Of a stretch of 64,000 nucleotides of DNA, positions 9,841 to 21,715 are shown in pieces. This DNA comes from Echria macrotheca (taxonomy: Eukaryota; Ascomycota; Sordariomycetes; Sordariales; Schizotheciaceae), in contig MU839844.1 of NCBI GenBank assembly GCA_030411725.1, forward strand, positions 310,001 to 374,000, read 5' to 3'. The position numbers and the translations under genes were made by a program. The first letter of the stretch is position 1. Each line of letters opens with the position of its first letter. The notes beneath the pieces are model-generated. The model saw nothing but the letters and a program-made list of their open reading frames with translations, was not told the origin of the DNA and made no database searches.

Positions 9841-11591
9841 CTACGCATATACCCTCCTCCCAACCCTCGCCCGCCCCATCACCTCCAGAATCTTTCCATC
9901 CCCATACCCCCAAACCTCCTTTCCCCCTCCAAGCCCAGTCCCATCATGAATCTCGCCCCAAACGGCATGCCCCGTCGTCTCCGCCTTGAAAGCCGCATCA
10001 AACAGTGGAAACGACGAAATCTCAGGCAGCGTCCTATACACCACCACGACCCAGCCCAACACCGCCCACGCAAAAACCAACACGACCCCCTCGAGCCCAA
10101 CAAACAAAAAAGTCATGACTGGGTCGAACTTGATCTTGGTATACGACCTGACCACCGCCGCAGCCGTATAAAACTCGGCCGGCAGATTCTCATCAATCAC
10201 CCGCTCGTCCAGCCCGTCATTCCCATAATTGTTGGCCTGAAAGAGCCAAGCGGGAAAGAGAAGTATACTCCTGAAATTCCGCTGCAGGAGCGCGTTCGAG
10301 TACGCATCCTGCAGCTGATGGCCGGCCGACCAGAAGTTCTCTACAATCGACGACGGTGCGGGAATATCGGCTGCCGCATAGTCGAGCAGCCATGCTAGCA
10401 CAGAGCGGTACGCCTCGAACTCGGATGCCTCGAGGGAAATGGGCCGGGCATCAGTCAAATCAGACACTTCGATGATCGTCAGGTTCGACTTGGCTGACAG
10501 CACGGTCCCCTCGCGCGTGTACAGACTGAACGCGGTCGTCATATTAGGCGTCGAACTGGCAGCTTGACAAGACGCCATGCCGTCAAGGCAGACAAACATG
10601 CCCGCGGCGAGCTTGGTTGGGCTGAGCTGGGCGAGACAGAAGCGGGCTGCAATGTTGGTCGCGTTCGACCCGAACACCTGGCACGTCTTGTCGTCAAACG
10701 GGCTTGTCAGAAGCGTGTCGAACTCTGCATGCACCATGGGCGTTTTCTCGATCAAGACCTGGGGGTGGTCCGGATACCCGCTCGGAATCCAGGGTGTCGC
10801 ACCGACGACACCACCAGATAGAAGATACGCCGCACACCCTGCCGTGTGGTCCTGCTCGCCAGGCTGGCACGCAATGGGGTCGGCCGTCGTGGTAAAGAAC
10901 GAGTTGGTCACGAGGTCGTGGACCGGTCCGTAATACGAGTACGGCAGGACGTTGAACTGGTAGCCGGGCGACCGGGCTTTCAGCCCCTCAAAGAACGGCG
11001 CGATGTAGGAGGCGTTGAACGGACCGACGCCGGCCGTGGCGCGGTACGTGGAAGCCGTGTCAAAGACGGTCACCAGCGATGTTCTGACTGCTCCATGTTA
11101 GCGACGCCCCCAAGCGCCCAAAAAAAACACTGACAGAAAAGAACCACGCCGCCCAGCCACACCATCAACACCAGCAGCAAGCGGAAAAGAGCCCAAAGGC
11201 GCGACTTCCATGCCGGCGATGGATGCAGAATAAGCCGAATTGTCCCCCAAATCGACGTGGTCGGCGAGAGCGCTAGATGTCGAAGATATGGCATCCCCGG
11301 CGAGCGATGAACAAAACCCCACTGGAGATATGAGAACGTGGTGGCCAAAGCGACCGTCAACGCCGTCGTCAGCAGGCCCTGGAGCGCCCTGACGAGGGTA
11401 AGCGTCGTGCTCACGTCGGCCTTCAAGACCATGCTCAAATGCCCTTTTTGCTCGGATATCGACTCGGCCTGGCCCGTCAGCGTCGTGATGTAGACGATGA
11501 CGGCCAGCAACACCGAGGAGCCGGTCACCAAGACCAGCTGCGCGAGAGCGCCGAGCCACGAGCCTGACGCTCCGGACTTCGTCGAAGCCAT
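9841..11591 (-). CDS. Multi-pass membrane protein of unknown function
   Basis: Exon 1 is 11591-11135 and exon 2 is 11087-9841, joined by a 47-nt intron with donor GTCAGT and a GCTAAC branch site (T|TC gives Phe); the product is 567 aa. Hydrophobic segments are LVLVTGSSVLLAVIVYITTL, LLTTALTVALATTFSYL, LFRLLLVLMVWLGGVVLF and, near the C-terminus, FLFVGLEGVVLVFAWAVLGW. Between the third and fourth lies a long polar part with several Cys and N-glycosylation sequons, probably extracytoplasmic. That layout matches a widespread uncharacterised fungal membrane-protein type. The start is the internal ATG at 11591 (MASTKSGASGSW) rather than one 28 codons upstream. It is divergent from the GPI-protein gene 393 bp away. 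No function can be assigned. Confidence 0.8.
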
Positions 11592-11984
11592 CCCACACCG
11601 GTATGATCGAGAAAGCACAAACCAGCATCTCTTCCACGTGCGTGCGGCGTCTTTTAAACACGCATTTAAAGGCAAGGCTCGGAATCAGGTCATGCGCATT
11701 GTTACTGCTGCAGGGACTTGATAGCGTTCTTTTTAGTCGGTGCGGCTGAGTTCCTGGTTAGGCATACCGGCGGTAGACGTCCAATCACCTCCGGACTTTT
11801 GCCAAGCCATACCCAAAATCAACAACCCGGCCGCGGGTGGGGTACGGATTCGTCAACGCTAGAGCGTTGTGGCTTCGGAGCCTTGTGGTTCGATGTGGCG
11901 ACCAACGGTCCAGAGGGCATGATAAGAAGTGGGCAGGCCGTCGCGACATAGCATCTGGATCGTTGACTTCCAGTACGAACCAAA
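11592..11984. promoter_or_regulatory. Shared divergent promoter region
   Basis: A 393-bp spacer between the start codons of the membrane protein (minus) and the GPI-anchored protein (plus). It must hold both promoters. No clear TATA box or repeat was picked out. Confidence 0.45.
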
Positions 11985-13082
11985 ATGCCGTCACTGTGTC
12001 CTCCTCTCCTGGGCCTTTTGGCTCTTTCATGGCTGTGTCTCGCTTCTGGTAAGCTCACTGCTCAGCTCATGGTCCTGAATACTCACGAATGAGCAGAAAT
12101 CACCAAGCCGGATAGACTGGAAGCGCGCCAGACCACAAGCGAACCCTGTGGCCATGAGGCAACATGCACCGTGTCGGGCGACGTCGGCCGCTACCACTGG
12201 CGCCAGATCCGGGCTTCAGGAACCTTTACGGCATTTACCATCGTGACCGTCATCAATACTGTCTCCAACACAACCCGCACGTCGACCGTGCTCGCCGACA
12301 CACCGGGAAACTTCCAGCCGCCTCAAACCAACTCCGAGGGCAAGCGTATCCAGACGCTGACGTACAATGCCAACGGCAAGACTACCAGCACCGTCGTGAC
12401 CTTCCCCACTCTCTTTTTCGACTGGCCCAACCAGTACGCGGTATCGGGCGAGTACGTGCTGACGACCAACGGAAAACCCTCGTGCGTCAACTTCGGCACG
12501 ACTGCGTCCACGGTCGTGCCCATCTCGGGCGACCCACAGCCGGGCCCGCCCCGCAACACCGAGTCCATCTTCGACATGGGCGCCGACGTCCTCGGCTGGG
12601 GCTACACGCTCGAGTACAACGGGCAGCAGGGGGCCGCCGACCTGGTCGCTCTGATCGACCTGCTGCCCGACAACTCGGGCCTGCCTCACTCGGTCGTGAA
12701 GAGCTGCCTGGTGACGGTGTATTCGCCCGCCAACAACAAGTTTGACGGTGCGTGGCTAGCCGTGGGCGCCAGTTCGGTAAGCTATGTGGGCGACGACGAC
12801 CATGTGACTTCGACCACGGCGGGGCCACAGAGGTCACCGGGGCCGACGACCAAGGGGGTCGTTTCGGATGCGTCGCCCAAGGTGACAGGTGCTCCTGGGT
12901 CTCCAGCGACAGGCTCAAGCAGCTCGGGGGGTTCTGGTTCGGAACCTGGCTCGGGCTCGGGTTCGAGCTCAGATTCGGGTCCTCAGACGAGCGCGATCAA
13001 GACTTCGGATGGTCATCGGCTGTTTTGGAGATCAGGGGCTGTTTCCTTGTCGTTTCTTCTCATTCCCTTGCTGATCTGGTGA
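11985..13082 (+). CDS. Secreted GPI-anchored cell-surface protein
   Basis: Exon 1 11985-12048 and exon 2 12097-13082, with a 48-nt intron (G|AA gives Glu); 349 aa. Exon 1 encodes a signal peptide (MPSLCPPLLGLLALSWLCLA) that only appears once the intron is recognised. It is followed by a possible Kex2-like basic site (EARQ) and a Cys-containing ectodomain of about 200 residues. Then comes a Ser/Gly/Pro-rich stalk (GSSSSGGSGSEPGSGSGSSS) and a C-terminal hydrophobic tail (VSLSFLLIPLLIW), the classic arrangement of a GPI-anchor signal. The ectodomain family is not recognised. A wall or plasma-membrane location is inferred. The divergent membrane-protein neighbour shares its promoter region. Confidence 0.82.
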
Positions 13083-14741
13083 GGCTGGTTTAGTAGGGGA
13101 GCCAGGAGGCGGTAGGTGAATGGGCTTACATGTCAACGGTCCCTCGACCTCGGGTTGAGGAAATGTACATGGCAGATACCCGTACTATACTCGGTAGCCA
13201 CGGGATATCAAATGGCGAGGCAAACACTCAAGCGACATGACCAACTTCCGGGTTGGACCGCCGCGAGCGTTTGGTGGCATTTTTGGCATGATTGCAAGCT
13301 TGATCGTGTTCAAGTTAGCAAGCTTGACATCGAAACAGCGATGGAAAAGGGCTCATCGGTGTTTAACGAGCTAGATGCCCCAGTAGGAAGGCTACCTCAA
13401 CGAGTTTCACTCACCCTGCAAGCAGAATGCGTAGAAAAGCTGCGCCGTACGGGCTAGGAAACTGGACCAATTCCGTCGTGTTTAGCCGAAAGGTCTAGAC
13501 CTTGAGTACTGCATAGCCGGCACTGAACGACGTCCCCGCAGGAGGCTCCTGGTTATACGGCGTCCTCCCGCGCGGCAGCGCCGCACGTGAATGCACACTT
13601 GATCGGGCTTTATGTAATGCCCAGGCGATTGATTGGACGCGTGCAGGGTCTGGGCCGCGAAATCGATGTCATGCGCCGCCAAAGGTTTGCACCGTTACGG
13701 AATAGTCCTGAGATACCCCAGCCCGGCATCTTTCGAGTCTGCCACACGCGTCACAGCAGGAGAAGTGGTGCTGGCGGGGTCTTGCAGCTGGAGATGCAGT
13801 CTTTGGACAAGACATGCAGAGTTAGCCTTGGTAAGCGGCAGGGTACCCTCCGTCAGGACTCAGACAACAAGCCACCCGAGTCTGGCCAGTGGATGTTGAT
13901 CTCCAACGGGGATATCGATCTCGACATCTCAGGGGATCCTCGTCCAAGAAGCAGCATGACGACACAGGTGGTGGGAGTCGTGCGAGTCTGCCCATTCGCC
14001 AAGACATCGGCTGTCGTACCACGACCGCGATGGCAATGATGGGGAATGAGGGCCAATGGCTGTCGTGCCACTCTTCTGCATCTGCACATCTGCACGGCAC
14101 CGGCCGCGATAAGGCGACAAGTGGAGTGACGACCGGATCATCCAGGCAATTCCGGTGGCTGGTTACCACTCTGGGGTGCATCATCCGCATCGGATCGTGA
14201 CGGCTTGCAGCCGAGAGATTCCTTTCGTGGGGGTCAAACGAAGCCAACAGTCCTTCACGACACAAGATAGTCAACATGAAAGTTCTAGAAGACTTCCCGA
14301 CTAACGCGGTTCGACGGTCTATGCTCGAGGCTGCCATGGTGAAGCGTCGTGGTCGATGTGTAGGACAAGCAACCGGAGGTCTTCGTTCGTGTCCCCTCCC
14401 AGTGCCCAGAGAAATGCATTTTTCTCACTGGCAGAATAAAGAGAAAAAGCCCGGTATCGGTCGCTTGGCTGAGCGCAAAGCAACCGCGGTCCACTTATTA
14501 GACGCCGTAAATGCGGCCTAGAAATTGACGGTTACAGCGGCTTACCCCCTCAGGTTTGGGCCGTTTGGCCTGCCCATGCATGTTGTCTCGGGGGTCGGGT
14601 GAGCGCCGTGACGGACCGGCGACTGCATCTGCCCCTCTCCCTGAAGTTTGCCACCGGTGAAAAAAAAAACATCTTACTGGTGACACTCCCTCAGTAGTCC
14701 TTCAAGAACCTAAGAGGCTGACACGGATTGGCCATCGTGCA
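13083..14741. other. 1.66-kb gene-free region
   Basis: Contains several overlapping ORFs of 60-170 codons on both strands, none with a recognisable domain, signal peptide or convincing exon structure. It includes the MFS promoter at its right end. No repeat or RNA gene was recognised. Confidence 0.45.
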
Positions 14742-16639
14742 ATGGAAAATCAGGCAGACGAAATCATGAGGCCCGAGCCAAGCTCACCATCCGAAGTCGA
14801 CGAATCTTCTCCGCTGCTGGAGTGTCAGCTAGCAAAGCCAGCATACGTGACCTTCCCGGAGCCTCTTCAGGAGGAATCATGGAGGCCATCGCCGGGATTT
14901 TGGTGGATCGAAACCGGTAAGTCGACCTCTTCCGTGACAACCGGCCGGCCAGGTCTAACATGTTCGGAAGCATTATGGGCGAACGTTTTCCTGTCTGGGT
15001 TCGACGGTACTATCACGGCGTCGACATACGCCGCCATTAGCTCCGACTTCAATGCGGCGAACAACGCCGCCTGGCTGACGACGTCGTATCTGATCACCAG
15101 CACGGCCTTCCAGCCTCTGTATGGGCGGTTTTCGGACATGTTTGGCCGCCGCGTGTGCTTCTTCATCTCAACCGTGACCTTCATGGCCGGGTGCTTTGGC
15201 TGTTCCGTAGCCGAAAGCATGCTCCAGCTGGATATCATGAGAGCCTTGACCGGCTTCGGGGGTGGAGGGCTGATCACTATGGGTAAGAGTTGTGTCAGTG
15301 TCCTGTTCGGTCGCTAATTCGCTCAGCCACCGTCATCAATTCCGACATGATTCCGTTCAGACAGAGGGGAATGTATCAGGCCATGCAGAATATCCTCGTC
15401 GGCTTCGGCGCCGTTCTCGGGGCATCGCTGGGTGGCGCCATTGCCGACACTATCGGGTGGAGATGGTGTTTCCTGTTGCAAGTCCCCGTATCGATCCTGG
15501 CGCTCGTCGTGGGATACTACGTTCTGGAAGACCCAGAACATACTATCATGGACTTGCACCCCAAAAGGCGATTTCGGTCGGCCCTGCGACATTTGGATCT
15601 CTCTGGTGCGTCTCTCTTGGTCGTTGGCCTGGGAGCTCAGTTGCTTGGGCTCAGTCTGGGCGGTAACGAGTACGCGTGGGATAGTGCGATGGTCCTCGGC
15701 ACCTTGGTCATCAGCTGCGTGCTGATTGTCGGTTTTGTCGTGGTGGAGGCCAAAACGCAGGCAATACCAATGATTCCGCTGCGAATGTTGAAAGGGTGGC
15801 AGCCAACCGCAGTCCAACTAACAAACGTCTTTACCGGCATGTCTTCGTATGCTGTAAGTTTCGGTTCTCCAAAGTATGGGGGCAACGCTGACAGACAAGT
15901 ACATGTTTATGGTTCCGCTGTACTTCCAGGCTGTTCGGGGTGATTCGCCGTCCGCCGCCGGAATGCGTCTCATGGTCTCAGCGCTGGCAACACCCGTGGG
16001 TGGCGTCATTGCCGGTTCCATGATGCATCGGGGCTATCGCTTGTCTCATAACGTGCGTATCGGCACCGCCCTGATGCTTCTGGGAAATGTGTTCGCGTGT
16101 CTGTTGGGAACCGAGGTGAATCGGTGGAAGGAGTTCGCCTATCTCCTGCCGGCGAATCTTGGGCTGGGTCTTACGAACCCAAGTGTGCTGTTTAGCTTCG
16201 TCTCCCTGTTTGAACACCGTGGTAAGTCAGAGTCGGGGTCAGGGATACAGGGGCTCACATGGTACAGAGCAAGCCGTTGCGACGTCGACCGTGTATCTGA
16301 TCCGGTCAATGGGTACGATATATGGCGTCACAGTGACCGCCGCGATTGTCCAGAACGTGTTGATGGCGAGACTCCCAGAGACACTCGGTCCGGAAGCGAC
16401 TGAGGAGGTATGTTTAAAGTTGGCTGGTTGCCCGAATTCGCTGACTCAGGTAGCTCATCGAGAAACTGAGGAAATCCGTATTTGCCCTGCGAGATCTTCC
16501 GCCTCCGCTCGAGCAAGCGGTGAGGGCCTTGTACGGTGACGCGTTGAGGATAGCGTTCGCAGCGTCGAGCGGGTTTGCATTGCTGGCGTTTCTGTTCTCG
16601 TGGGCCCAAAAAACCGGTGCATTGCAGAGGAGGTGTTGA
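14742..16639 (+). CDS. MFS transporter, DHA2 / vacuolar basic amino acid (VBA/Fnx) type
   Basis: Six exons: 14742-14916, 14971-15282, 15327-15853, 15900-16221, 16268-16407 and 16454-16639 (553 aa). All five introns are 44-54 nt and keep frame. The N-terminus is polar and acidic and ends in SSPLLE, the acidic di-leucine-like head seen in vacuolar carriers. The first loop has DGTITASTYAAISSDFN and AAWLTTSYLITSTAFQPLYG, followed by the MFS motif A-like RFSDMFGRR. Later segments include LITMATVINSDMIPFRQRG and the GAVLGASLGGAIADTIGWRW type motif. This pattern matches fungal Fnx1/Vba drug:H+ antiporter-2 relatives that move basic amino acids into the vacuole. The substrate is inferred only. Twelve to fourteen membrane spans are expected. 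No biosynthetic gene adjoins it. Confidence 0.88.
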
Positions 16640-17188
16640 TGCGTGGGCGAAAAGGGCGATGCCATGTACCTAAGCTAGAGCAGAAGGAACTATGAGATGA
16701 ACTTTAACGCGTTATTACGCTTTGAGCCCCTGGGCTGGGAGATGTGACCGCCTGGCCCGGTTCCTCGATAGTCTTGGCGCCGGCGAAGGTTGGGATAACA
16801 CTGTGGTTGACGATCCGGCACGCTTGACGGACGGACCTTCCGTATTGTTATGCGACAAATCGAAATCTGCGTTTGTATCTCGCCCACGTGACACTGCACC
16901 CCTCGACTTGAAACGCATGCTCAGCCGCATTCTCGCCCGCTTCCAGCACCGGACATGCCTCCTTCGCAAACACCAATTACGGCAATGAAAATAACGCGCA
17001 AGAGACCCAGGTATTCGAGCCATGAGTCGACTGCCGAGGCAAACGTTTGAGAGTCTGACAGCGTCAACAGGTCCCAATCAAGACCGAGTCATGACAGTAG
17101 CACGAGGGCCCGCCGGTTCGGCGACTATCATCTCAGCCGGCAAGAGCCCACCATAGGCATCAGCCATTGCCACTTCTGTGCCAATATC
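16640..17188. other. Intergenic region between MFS gene and HET gene 2
   Basis: About 550 bp. Short ORFs only. It should contain the MFS 3' end and the HET 2 promoter. Nothing specific was seen. Confidence 0.5.
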
Positions 17189-19474
17189 ATGCGGATGGCC
17201 AAAATGCCACTGGAGAAGAAGGAGTACCATTTCAAAGCTGGAGCGGCCAAAGACCTCCGGGGGACGCTATGCACAGTTCATAGAGCCATCCTAGCCGCGT
17301 GCCGCGAGAGCCCGTCATGGTCCATGTGGGCCAAGATTAGCATGAGCAAGGCAGCCATGCAACGGACCATCGAGGTGAAGGTGGACTATGCCATGTTTTT
17401 GAGGCTGGCCCTGTTACCGAGGTCGAGGAAGTCGGTGCACCCTCGATATTGCGGCCGAATGGTAGACCCATCGTGGTTCGACATGGCCACGCTGAAGAGC
17501 TGGAAGGCAATTTGCGACGAGAACCATCCCAAGTGTCGAGACGGAGCCCTCGCCTTGAGCTGCTCCGAGACAGCCAGCCCTCCTCACCTGCTCATCGACA
17601 CTCAACGCATGTGCCTCTGCAAGGCCGACAGTCTAGAGACCGGCTCTTACCTCGCGCTCAGCTACGTCTGGGGGGCTAGCACCCAGCTCAGGGCATCAAC
17701 CGAGAACCTTGCTGCCCTGATGCGACAAGACTCTCTCGTGGCATCAGAACATGCCGCAAAGATCCCGCAAACCATCCGTGACGCCATGGGTCTGGTACGC
17801 GCACTCGGGGAGAGGTATCTCTGGGTCGATACGCTCTGCATCGTCCAAGATGACGACACGGTCAGGTCCGCTCAGATTCACGCCATGGCCTCCATATACG
17901 CAGGCGCCGTGCTTACCATCGTCGCGGCCCAAGGTGAAAACGCAGACCACGGCCTCCCGGGCATATCGGGAGTCTCCAGACCGCGAAAGTACGACCAACA
18001 GCTGTTCAGAGTGGCACATGGCCACACGTTCATGCACTGTCCGGATGCGCCCGTCATCCAAACGCCGTGGAGCAAGAGGGGCTGGACCTATCAGGAATCG
18101 CTCTTGTCAACCCGCAAGCTCATGTTTATCGGAGATACCGTGGAATGGCGGTGTCATTATGCCGTATTCCGGGAGGACATACAGCCAGAAGACCTCTGTA
18201 TTCCTATATCTGCTCAAGAACAACACCAATCCAGCCCCGAGGCGAAGGAGCGCCTGCTTCTCGACTCACGATGGCCTCGAATCCAAGAGCTCAACGCTAT
18301 GATCGATACCTATTCCCGCAAGAACCTCACATATCCCATAGATATCTTGTCAGCTTTCACCGGACTATCTTCAGCGCTGGCCGGGATATTCGACGGTGGA
18401 CTTCTCTATGGCATTCCGGAAATGTTTTTTGACGTCGGCCTTCTCTGGATCGGACGTGGAAATGATGCTGGAAGACTCAGAGAGAGCTGCGAACATGATG
18501 GCGGCAGACATGGCAACGGCCACTGCCCTGGCGGGTCGGTTGACGGTGTTTCTACTCCCATTCTCGCACTGCCGACGTGGTCTTGGATGGGGTGGATGGG
18601 ATTCGTACATCCGAACTGCTGGAATAGCGCATGGGACTATTTGAAACCCAAGGATCCCCAAGGGACGCATACGTCCAAACGCACCGTCCCGCTTGTGAAG
18701 TGGTATTCACACGCGAAGCTTGACTCTCCATACCGACGACTCATCCCAAACCATTGGCGACAGCATGCGGATGTAAAGCCGAAAAACGTTCCACCCGGGT
18801 GGACCGCCCATAAGCACACCGACAAGACACTCCATGGAACGTGGTCGCACTGGGACTGGACACTGGAAAAAGAGCATGTGACAGGCTACTACCCCCTGCG
18901 CGAGCCCGATTACTTTTACACGCACGAATCCGACCCCGATTCCCAGTTCTGGTATCCTATCCCCCTTGTTCTTCCTCCCCAGCGGGGGTGTGTCCCACCG
19001 CCCGGGTCGCTGATATCGTGCGATACAAAGAGGGCGTACATGCGGCTCGGCGAGAGAATCCGACCACAGTCTGGCTACCTGCACGTCTCAATCTACGAGG
19101 ACTCTCAGCCCTCGCGGTGGGCGGGGGTGTTGACGCTGCATACCCTCGACGGCGTGACCCTCAGGGCCGCCACCACCCGGCCAGAAGGTCAGGTTAACGG
19201 CGACATCATTGGCCGCACTGCCGCCCATACTGCTAGTACAGTCTGCGAGCTGGCGGCGGTCTCTACTGGATGGGCGTATAACGACTGGAAGGAGTATTCA
19301 ATGGGCGAGTGGGAACTCCCAGCGCGCCCTCGGGTAGGAGACAAGTACGAATGGTATAACGTCATGTGGATTGAGTGGCACGGCGGCGTAGCGCGACGAA
19401 AGGCTATCGGGAGGGTATGCAAGGCTGTCTGGGAGTCGCAGGGCTTGGAACCGATCCGTCTCGTCCTGAACTGA
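17189..19474 (+). CDS. Heterokaryon incompatibility (HET) domain protein 2
   Basis: A single-exon 761-aa protein. The HET domain starts near residue 150: YLALSYVWG near 154, YLWVDTLCIVQDDDTVRSAQ near 210 and the third block RGWTYQESLLSTRKLMF near 296. Upstream are about 150 residues with a Cys/His cluster (ICDENHPKCRD) common to this subgroup. The long C-terminal part is rich in Trp and Tyr and has no recognised repeat domain. The CIVQDD version of motif 2 and the TYQE version of motif 3 place it in a different HET subfamily from the gene at 7709 (CINQTD, VIQE), so this is not a local duplication. An earlier or later ATG is possible (second Met three codons in). The role is probably non-self recognition or cell death, as inferred from the domain. 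Confidence 0.9.
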   Translation: MRMAKMPLEKKEYHFKAGAAKDLRGTLCTVHRAILAACRESPSWSMWAKISMSKAAMQRTIEVKVDYAMFLRLALLPRSRKSVHPRYCGRMVDPSWFDMATLKSWKAICDENHPKCRDGALALSCSETASPPHLLIDTQRMCLCKADSLETGSYLALSYVWGASTQLRASTENLAALMRQDSLVASEHAAKIPQTIRDAMGLVRALGERYLWVDTLCIVQDDDTVRSAQIHAMASIYAGAVLTIVAAQGENADHGLPGISGVSRPRKYDQQLFRVAHGHTFMHCPDAPVIQTPWSKRGWTYQESLLSTRKLMFIGDTVEWRCHYAVFREDIQPEDLCIPISAQEQHQSSPEAKERLLLDSRWPRIQELNAMIDTYSRKNLTYPIDILSAFTGLSSALAGIFDGGLLYGIPEMFFDVGLLWIGRGNDAGRLRESCEHDGGRHGNGHCPGGSVDGVSTPILALPTWSWMGWMGFVHPNCWNSAWDYLKPKDPQGTHTSKRTVPLVKWYSHAKLDSPYRRLIPNHWRQHADVKPKNVPPGWTAHKHTDKTLHGTWSHWDWTLEKEHVTGYYPLREPDYFYTHESDPDSQFWYPIPLVLPPQRGCVPPPGSLISCDTKRAYMRLGERIRPQSGYLHVSIYEDSQPSRWAGVLTLHTLDGVTLRAATTRPEGQVNGDIIGRTAAHTASTVCELAAVSTGWAYNDWKEYSMGEWELPARPRVGDKYEWYNVMWIEWHGGVARRKAIGRVCKAVWESQGLEPIRLVLN

Positions 19475-19642
19475 TGACGGTGGAAGCCCTGCCGGCCGAG
19501 GTTATGCTACGGTTGAAAGTGAAGCCGACTAACAGGGCTGGTCATTGTGGCAGAGGCCATGCGCAACAGCACGATGGTGTCAATTATGACTGTGAGGGGG
19601 AGGATTGAGAAGCCATAGCGGTGCGTTGGAAAATAAAAGCAA

Positions 19643-20284
19643 TCAAAGCTTCCCAGCAGCCCTCATCCCTCTCTCTCCATCAACAAGCACACACCACCCC
19701 TCCCCACCCCAGCCGCCATCCGTCCCGCCCACTGCCGCCTTGAAATTCTCACGCGCGAACGCAAGCACTTCATCGTCGTACGTTCCGGGCTGGAGAAACA
19801 CGGCAGGAACGCCAAGCTGTGCCGCCTCGGCGAGGACCTTGCGCGTCACGGAAGGCGGGGTGATGATGGACACGCCCGTTTCCGCTGGACTGGGTAGTTC
19901 GGAGAGCGAAGTGACGGCGTCGTGCTCGGTTTTGCCGGCCTTGATGGTTTTGGAGGACGGGTTGATTGGCGTCACTGGGAGGGAGTGGTCGAGGTACCAC
20001 TTGAAGACTGGAGGGATTTAGTACGGGTAAAAGGGGGAAGAGGAAGACAAACCTTTGTAGCCGTATTTGTGGGTGTCGTTGCTGGCGCCGACGACGGCGA
20101 AGTTGGGGGACTGGAAGAAGGCGCGGAGGGTGGCATCGGTGGCAGCCATGGTTGAGGAAGGTCGGGATGCGGTGCGGGGTATTCGGGATGACCGGACAGG
20201 TGTCTGGCTTCGGAATAGAGGAGATACTGAGATGGAGGCTTGTTTGGTGGCAGTAAGAGCTGATCTGAGCAAGTATCGGGGCAT
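19643..20284 (-). CDS. CoA-binding (YccU-type Rossmann) domain protein, probably mitochondrial
   Basis: Exon 1 20284-20053 and exon 2 20007-19643 with a 45-nt intron; 198 aa. After splicing, the body reads FAVVGASNDTHKYGYK-VFKWY and then PVTPINP, the nucleotide-binding beginning of the CoA-binding/YccU family, with GVPAVFLQPGTYDDE further on. Exon 1 begins with an Arg/Ser-rich, acid-poor leader of about 45 residues (MPRYLLRSALTATKQ) that looks like a mitochondrial presequence. A downstream start at MAATDATLR (20149) would give a cytosolic form. The gene is convergent with HET gene 2, with 168 bp between stop codons. The biochemical role in fungi is unknown. Confidence 0.85.
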
Positions 20285-21254
20285 ATGCGCGGTATCGCAG
20301 GTGTAGGGATAGGTTGTACGGGTGGTGTGCAGGAAGGACGTCGGCGCGGGGCGGGGCTAGCGCCGAAATATCCCCGCATCGTGCTGACATGCCTATCTCG
20401 GCTGCTGCTCCCGGATGCCGAGGGCCAGGGCCTAAGGAAAAGCAGTTGAGCCCAACCTCAACGTATCTGACTAGTAATACTGGAGGAGACGACAAATTCA
20501 TCTCGGGTTTATATATCATGGATGGTAGCGCGTCAAAACCCATGGCCAGTTGGAATCAGGGGTCCTGTTAGGGAGCTCCCATAACTACAGAATATGTCTC
20601 TGCAACTTATACTGCACGACAGTATTGACAATCGCAAAATACTGCTAGTATCTTATTGACAGCGACGTAATTTAAATCGACCGTGTCTAGCCCAATAGCG
20701 AGGGATACCAAACCAGTTTTACGCCCTCTCAACATCCACTAAACACCTACGAGCACCCTTTTAACACCGCCAAATATCCTCTCGAGACCTCCAAAACAGT
20801 TTCTGGATACCCTTTTCTACCGTTTTGAGGTTAGATAGGTACGGTCGAATGAATCCGGTTGGTTCAGAGGAGAGCGATCGGGATTCTCCACTCCTTGGCA
20901 CTGATAAAGAACCGCAGAATCTACCACTACGAGCTGTCAGTCCAAGGGAAACATTTCGCGAGATTCTACCACTGATAATGACTTGTCCAGCCCGAATTGA
21001 AAATATAGAAACCATCGTCCCGGGTTAGAATATGGTAAACTGGTGCACGGCCAAATCCTCCGGCTGGGGCGGCCGGCTGACGTCGACCCGACAGGGCATG
21101 GTGACATCACCAGTCAGGGGCTCCACTCCCATCCATCTGCACCCTATAGCACACTACATAGCTACACTGTCATCTTAAAGATCCTCCAAACACGCAAAAG
21201 ACTCAGATCTCTGAGCATAAACCTCACATGAAGAAAGAATAACAAAGCACCAAA
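20285..21254. other. 970-bp gene-free, partly AT-rich region
   Basis: From about 20580 to 21040 the sequence becomes visibly richer in A and T than its flanks and has no supported ORF. It could be an old decayed repeat. No terminal repeats were found. The remainder contains the flanking promoters. Confidence 0.4.
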
Positions 21255-21655
21255 ATGGCGAAACCAAACCCGAGAATCCTCACCGCCCTCACACGCTCCG
21301 CCCAGCCATCCGTATCATCCCACTTCTCCCGGGCAAATTTCACAACCCAAAAGGTACCTCCCATCTAGGCACTCCCCCCTATCACCGTATACTCACATGC
21401 TTTACCTGAAAGACCTACGCCACATCACAACAATCTAAACAACAACCCCAACCCGAGACAAATTCTGTGGCTCAACCCCCCAATGCAGACGCCCCCCAAG
21501 AGCGCCGCAAGACCCAAGCGGAACTCGACGAGGAACTCCGCATGAAACTAGAAGGCATATCAGGTGACGGCGGCGGGTCAGGCGTGGAATACGAGGACGG
21601 CAAAGCAGTAGCCATGAAGCGGTCGGTCAAGAACAACATGTTCCGCTACATCTAG
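21255..21655 (+). CDS. Small conserved fungal protein with mitochondrial-type leader
   Basis: Exon 1 21255-21353, intron 21354-21412 (59 nt, phase 0) and exon 2 21413-21655; 113 aa. The N-terminus (MAKPNPRILTALTRSAQPSV) is rich in Arg, Ser, Thr and Ala and lacks acidic residues, as in mitochondrial presequences. A Gln/Pro linker is followed by an acidic helix (QAELDEELRMKLEGISG) and a conserved-looking tail (GGSGVEYEDGKAVAMKRSVK, ending NNMFRYI). I recognise the overall type as a short conserved ascomycete protein but cannot name its function. The coding assignment rests on the in-frame splice, composition and the compact position 61 bp from the stop of the convergent aldo-keto reductase gene. 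Confidence 0.68.
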
Positions 21656-21715
21656 ACTTTTTCTTCCTCTCTTTCCGCTTTCCCGACTCGATACCTTAGA
21701 CAGTAATCAAAGAAA

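Noticed and set aside
13587..14337. Candidate genes of 150-171 codons on both strands
   Set aside because: Overlapping frames without recognisable motifs; considered chance frames in G/C-rich spacer.
7709..19474. HET genes 1 and 2 as a local duplication
   Set aside because: Their HET motif variants differ (CINQTD/VIQE against CIVQDD/TYQE) and their C-terminal regions share no visible similarity.
20761..21015. 84-codon minus-strand frame in the A/T-rich spacer
   Set aside because: No domain, no promoter context and composition like decayed repeat.
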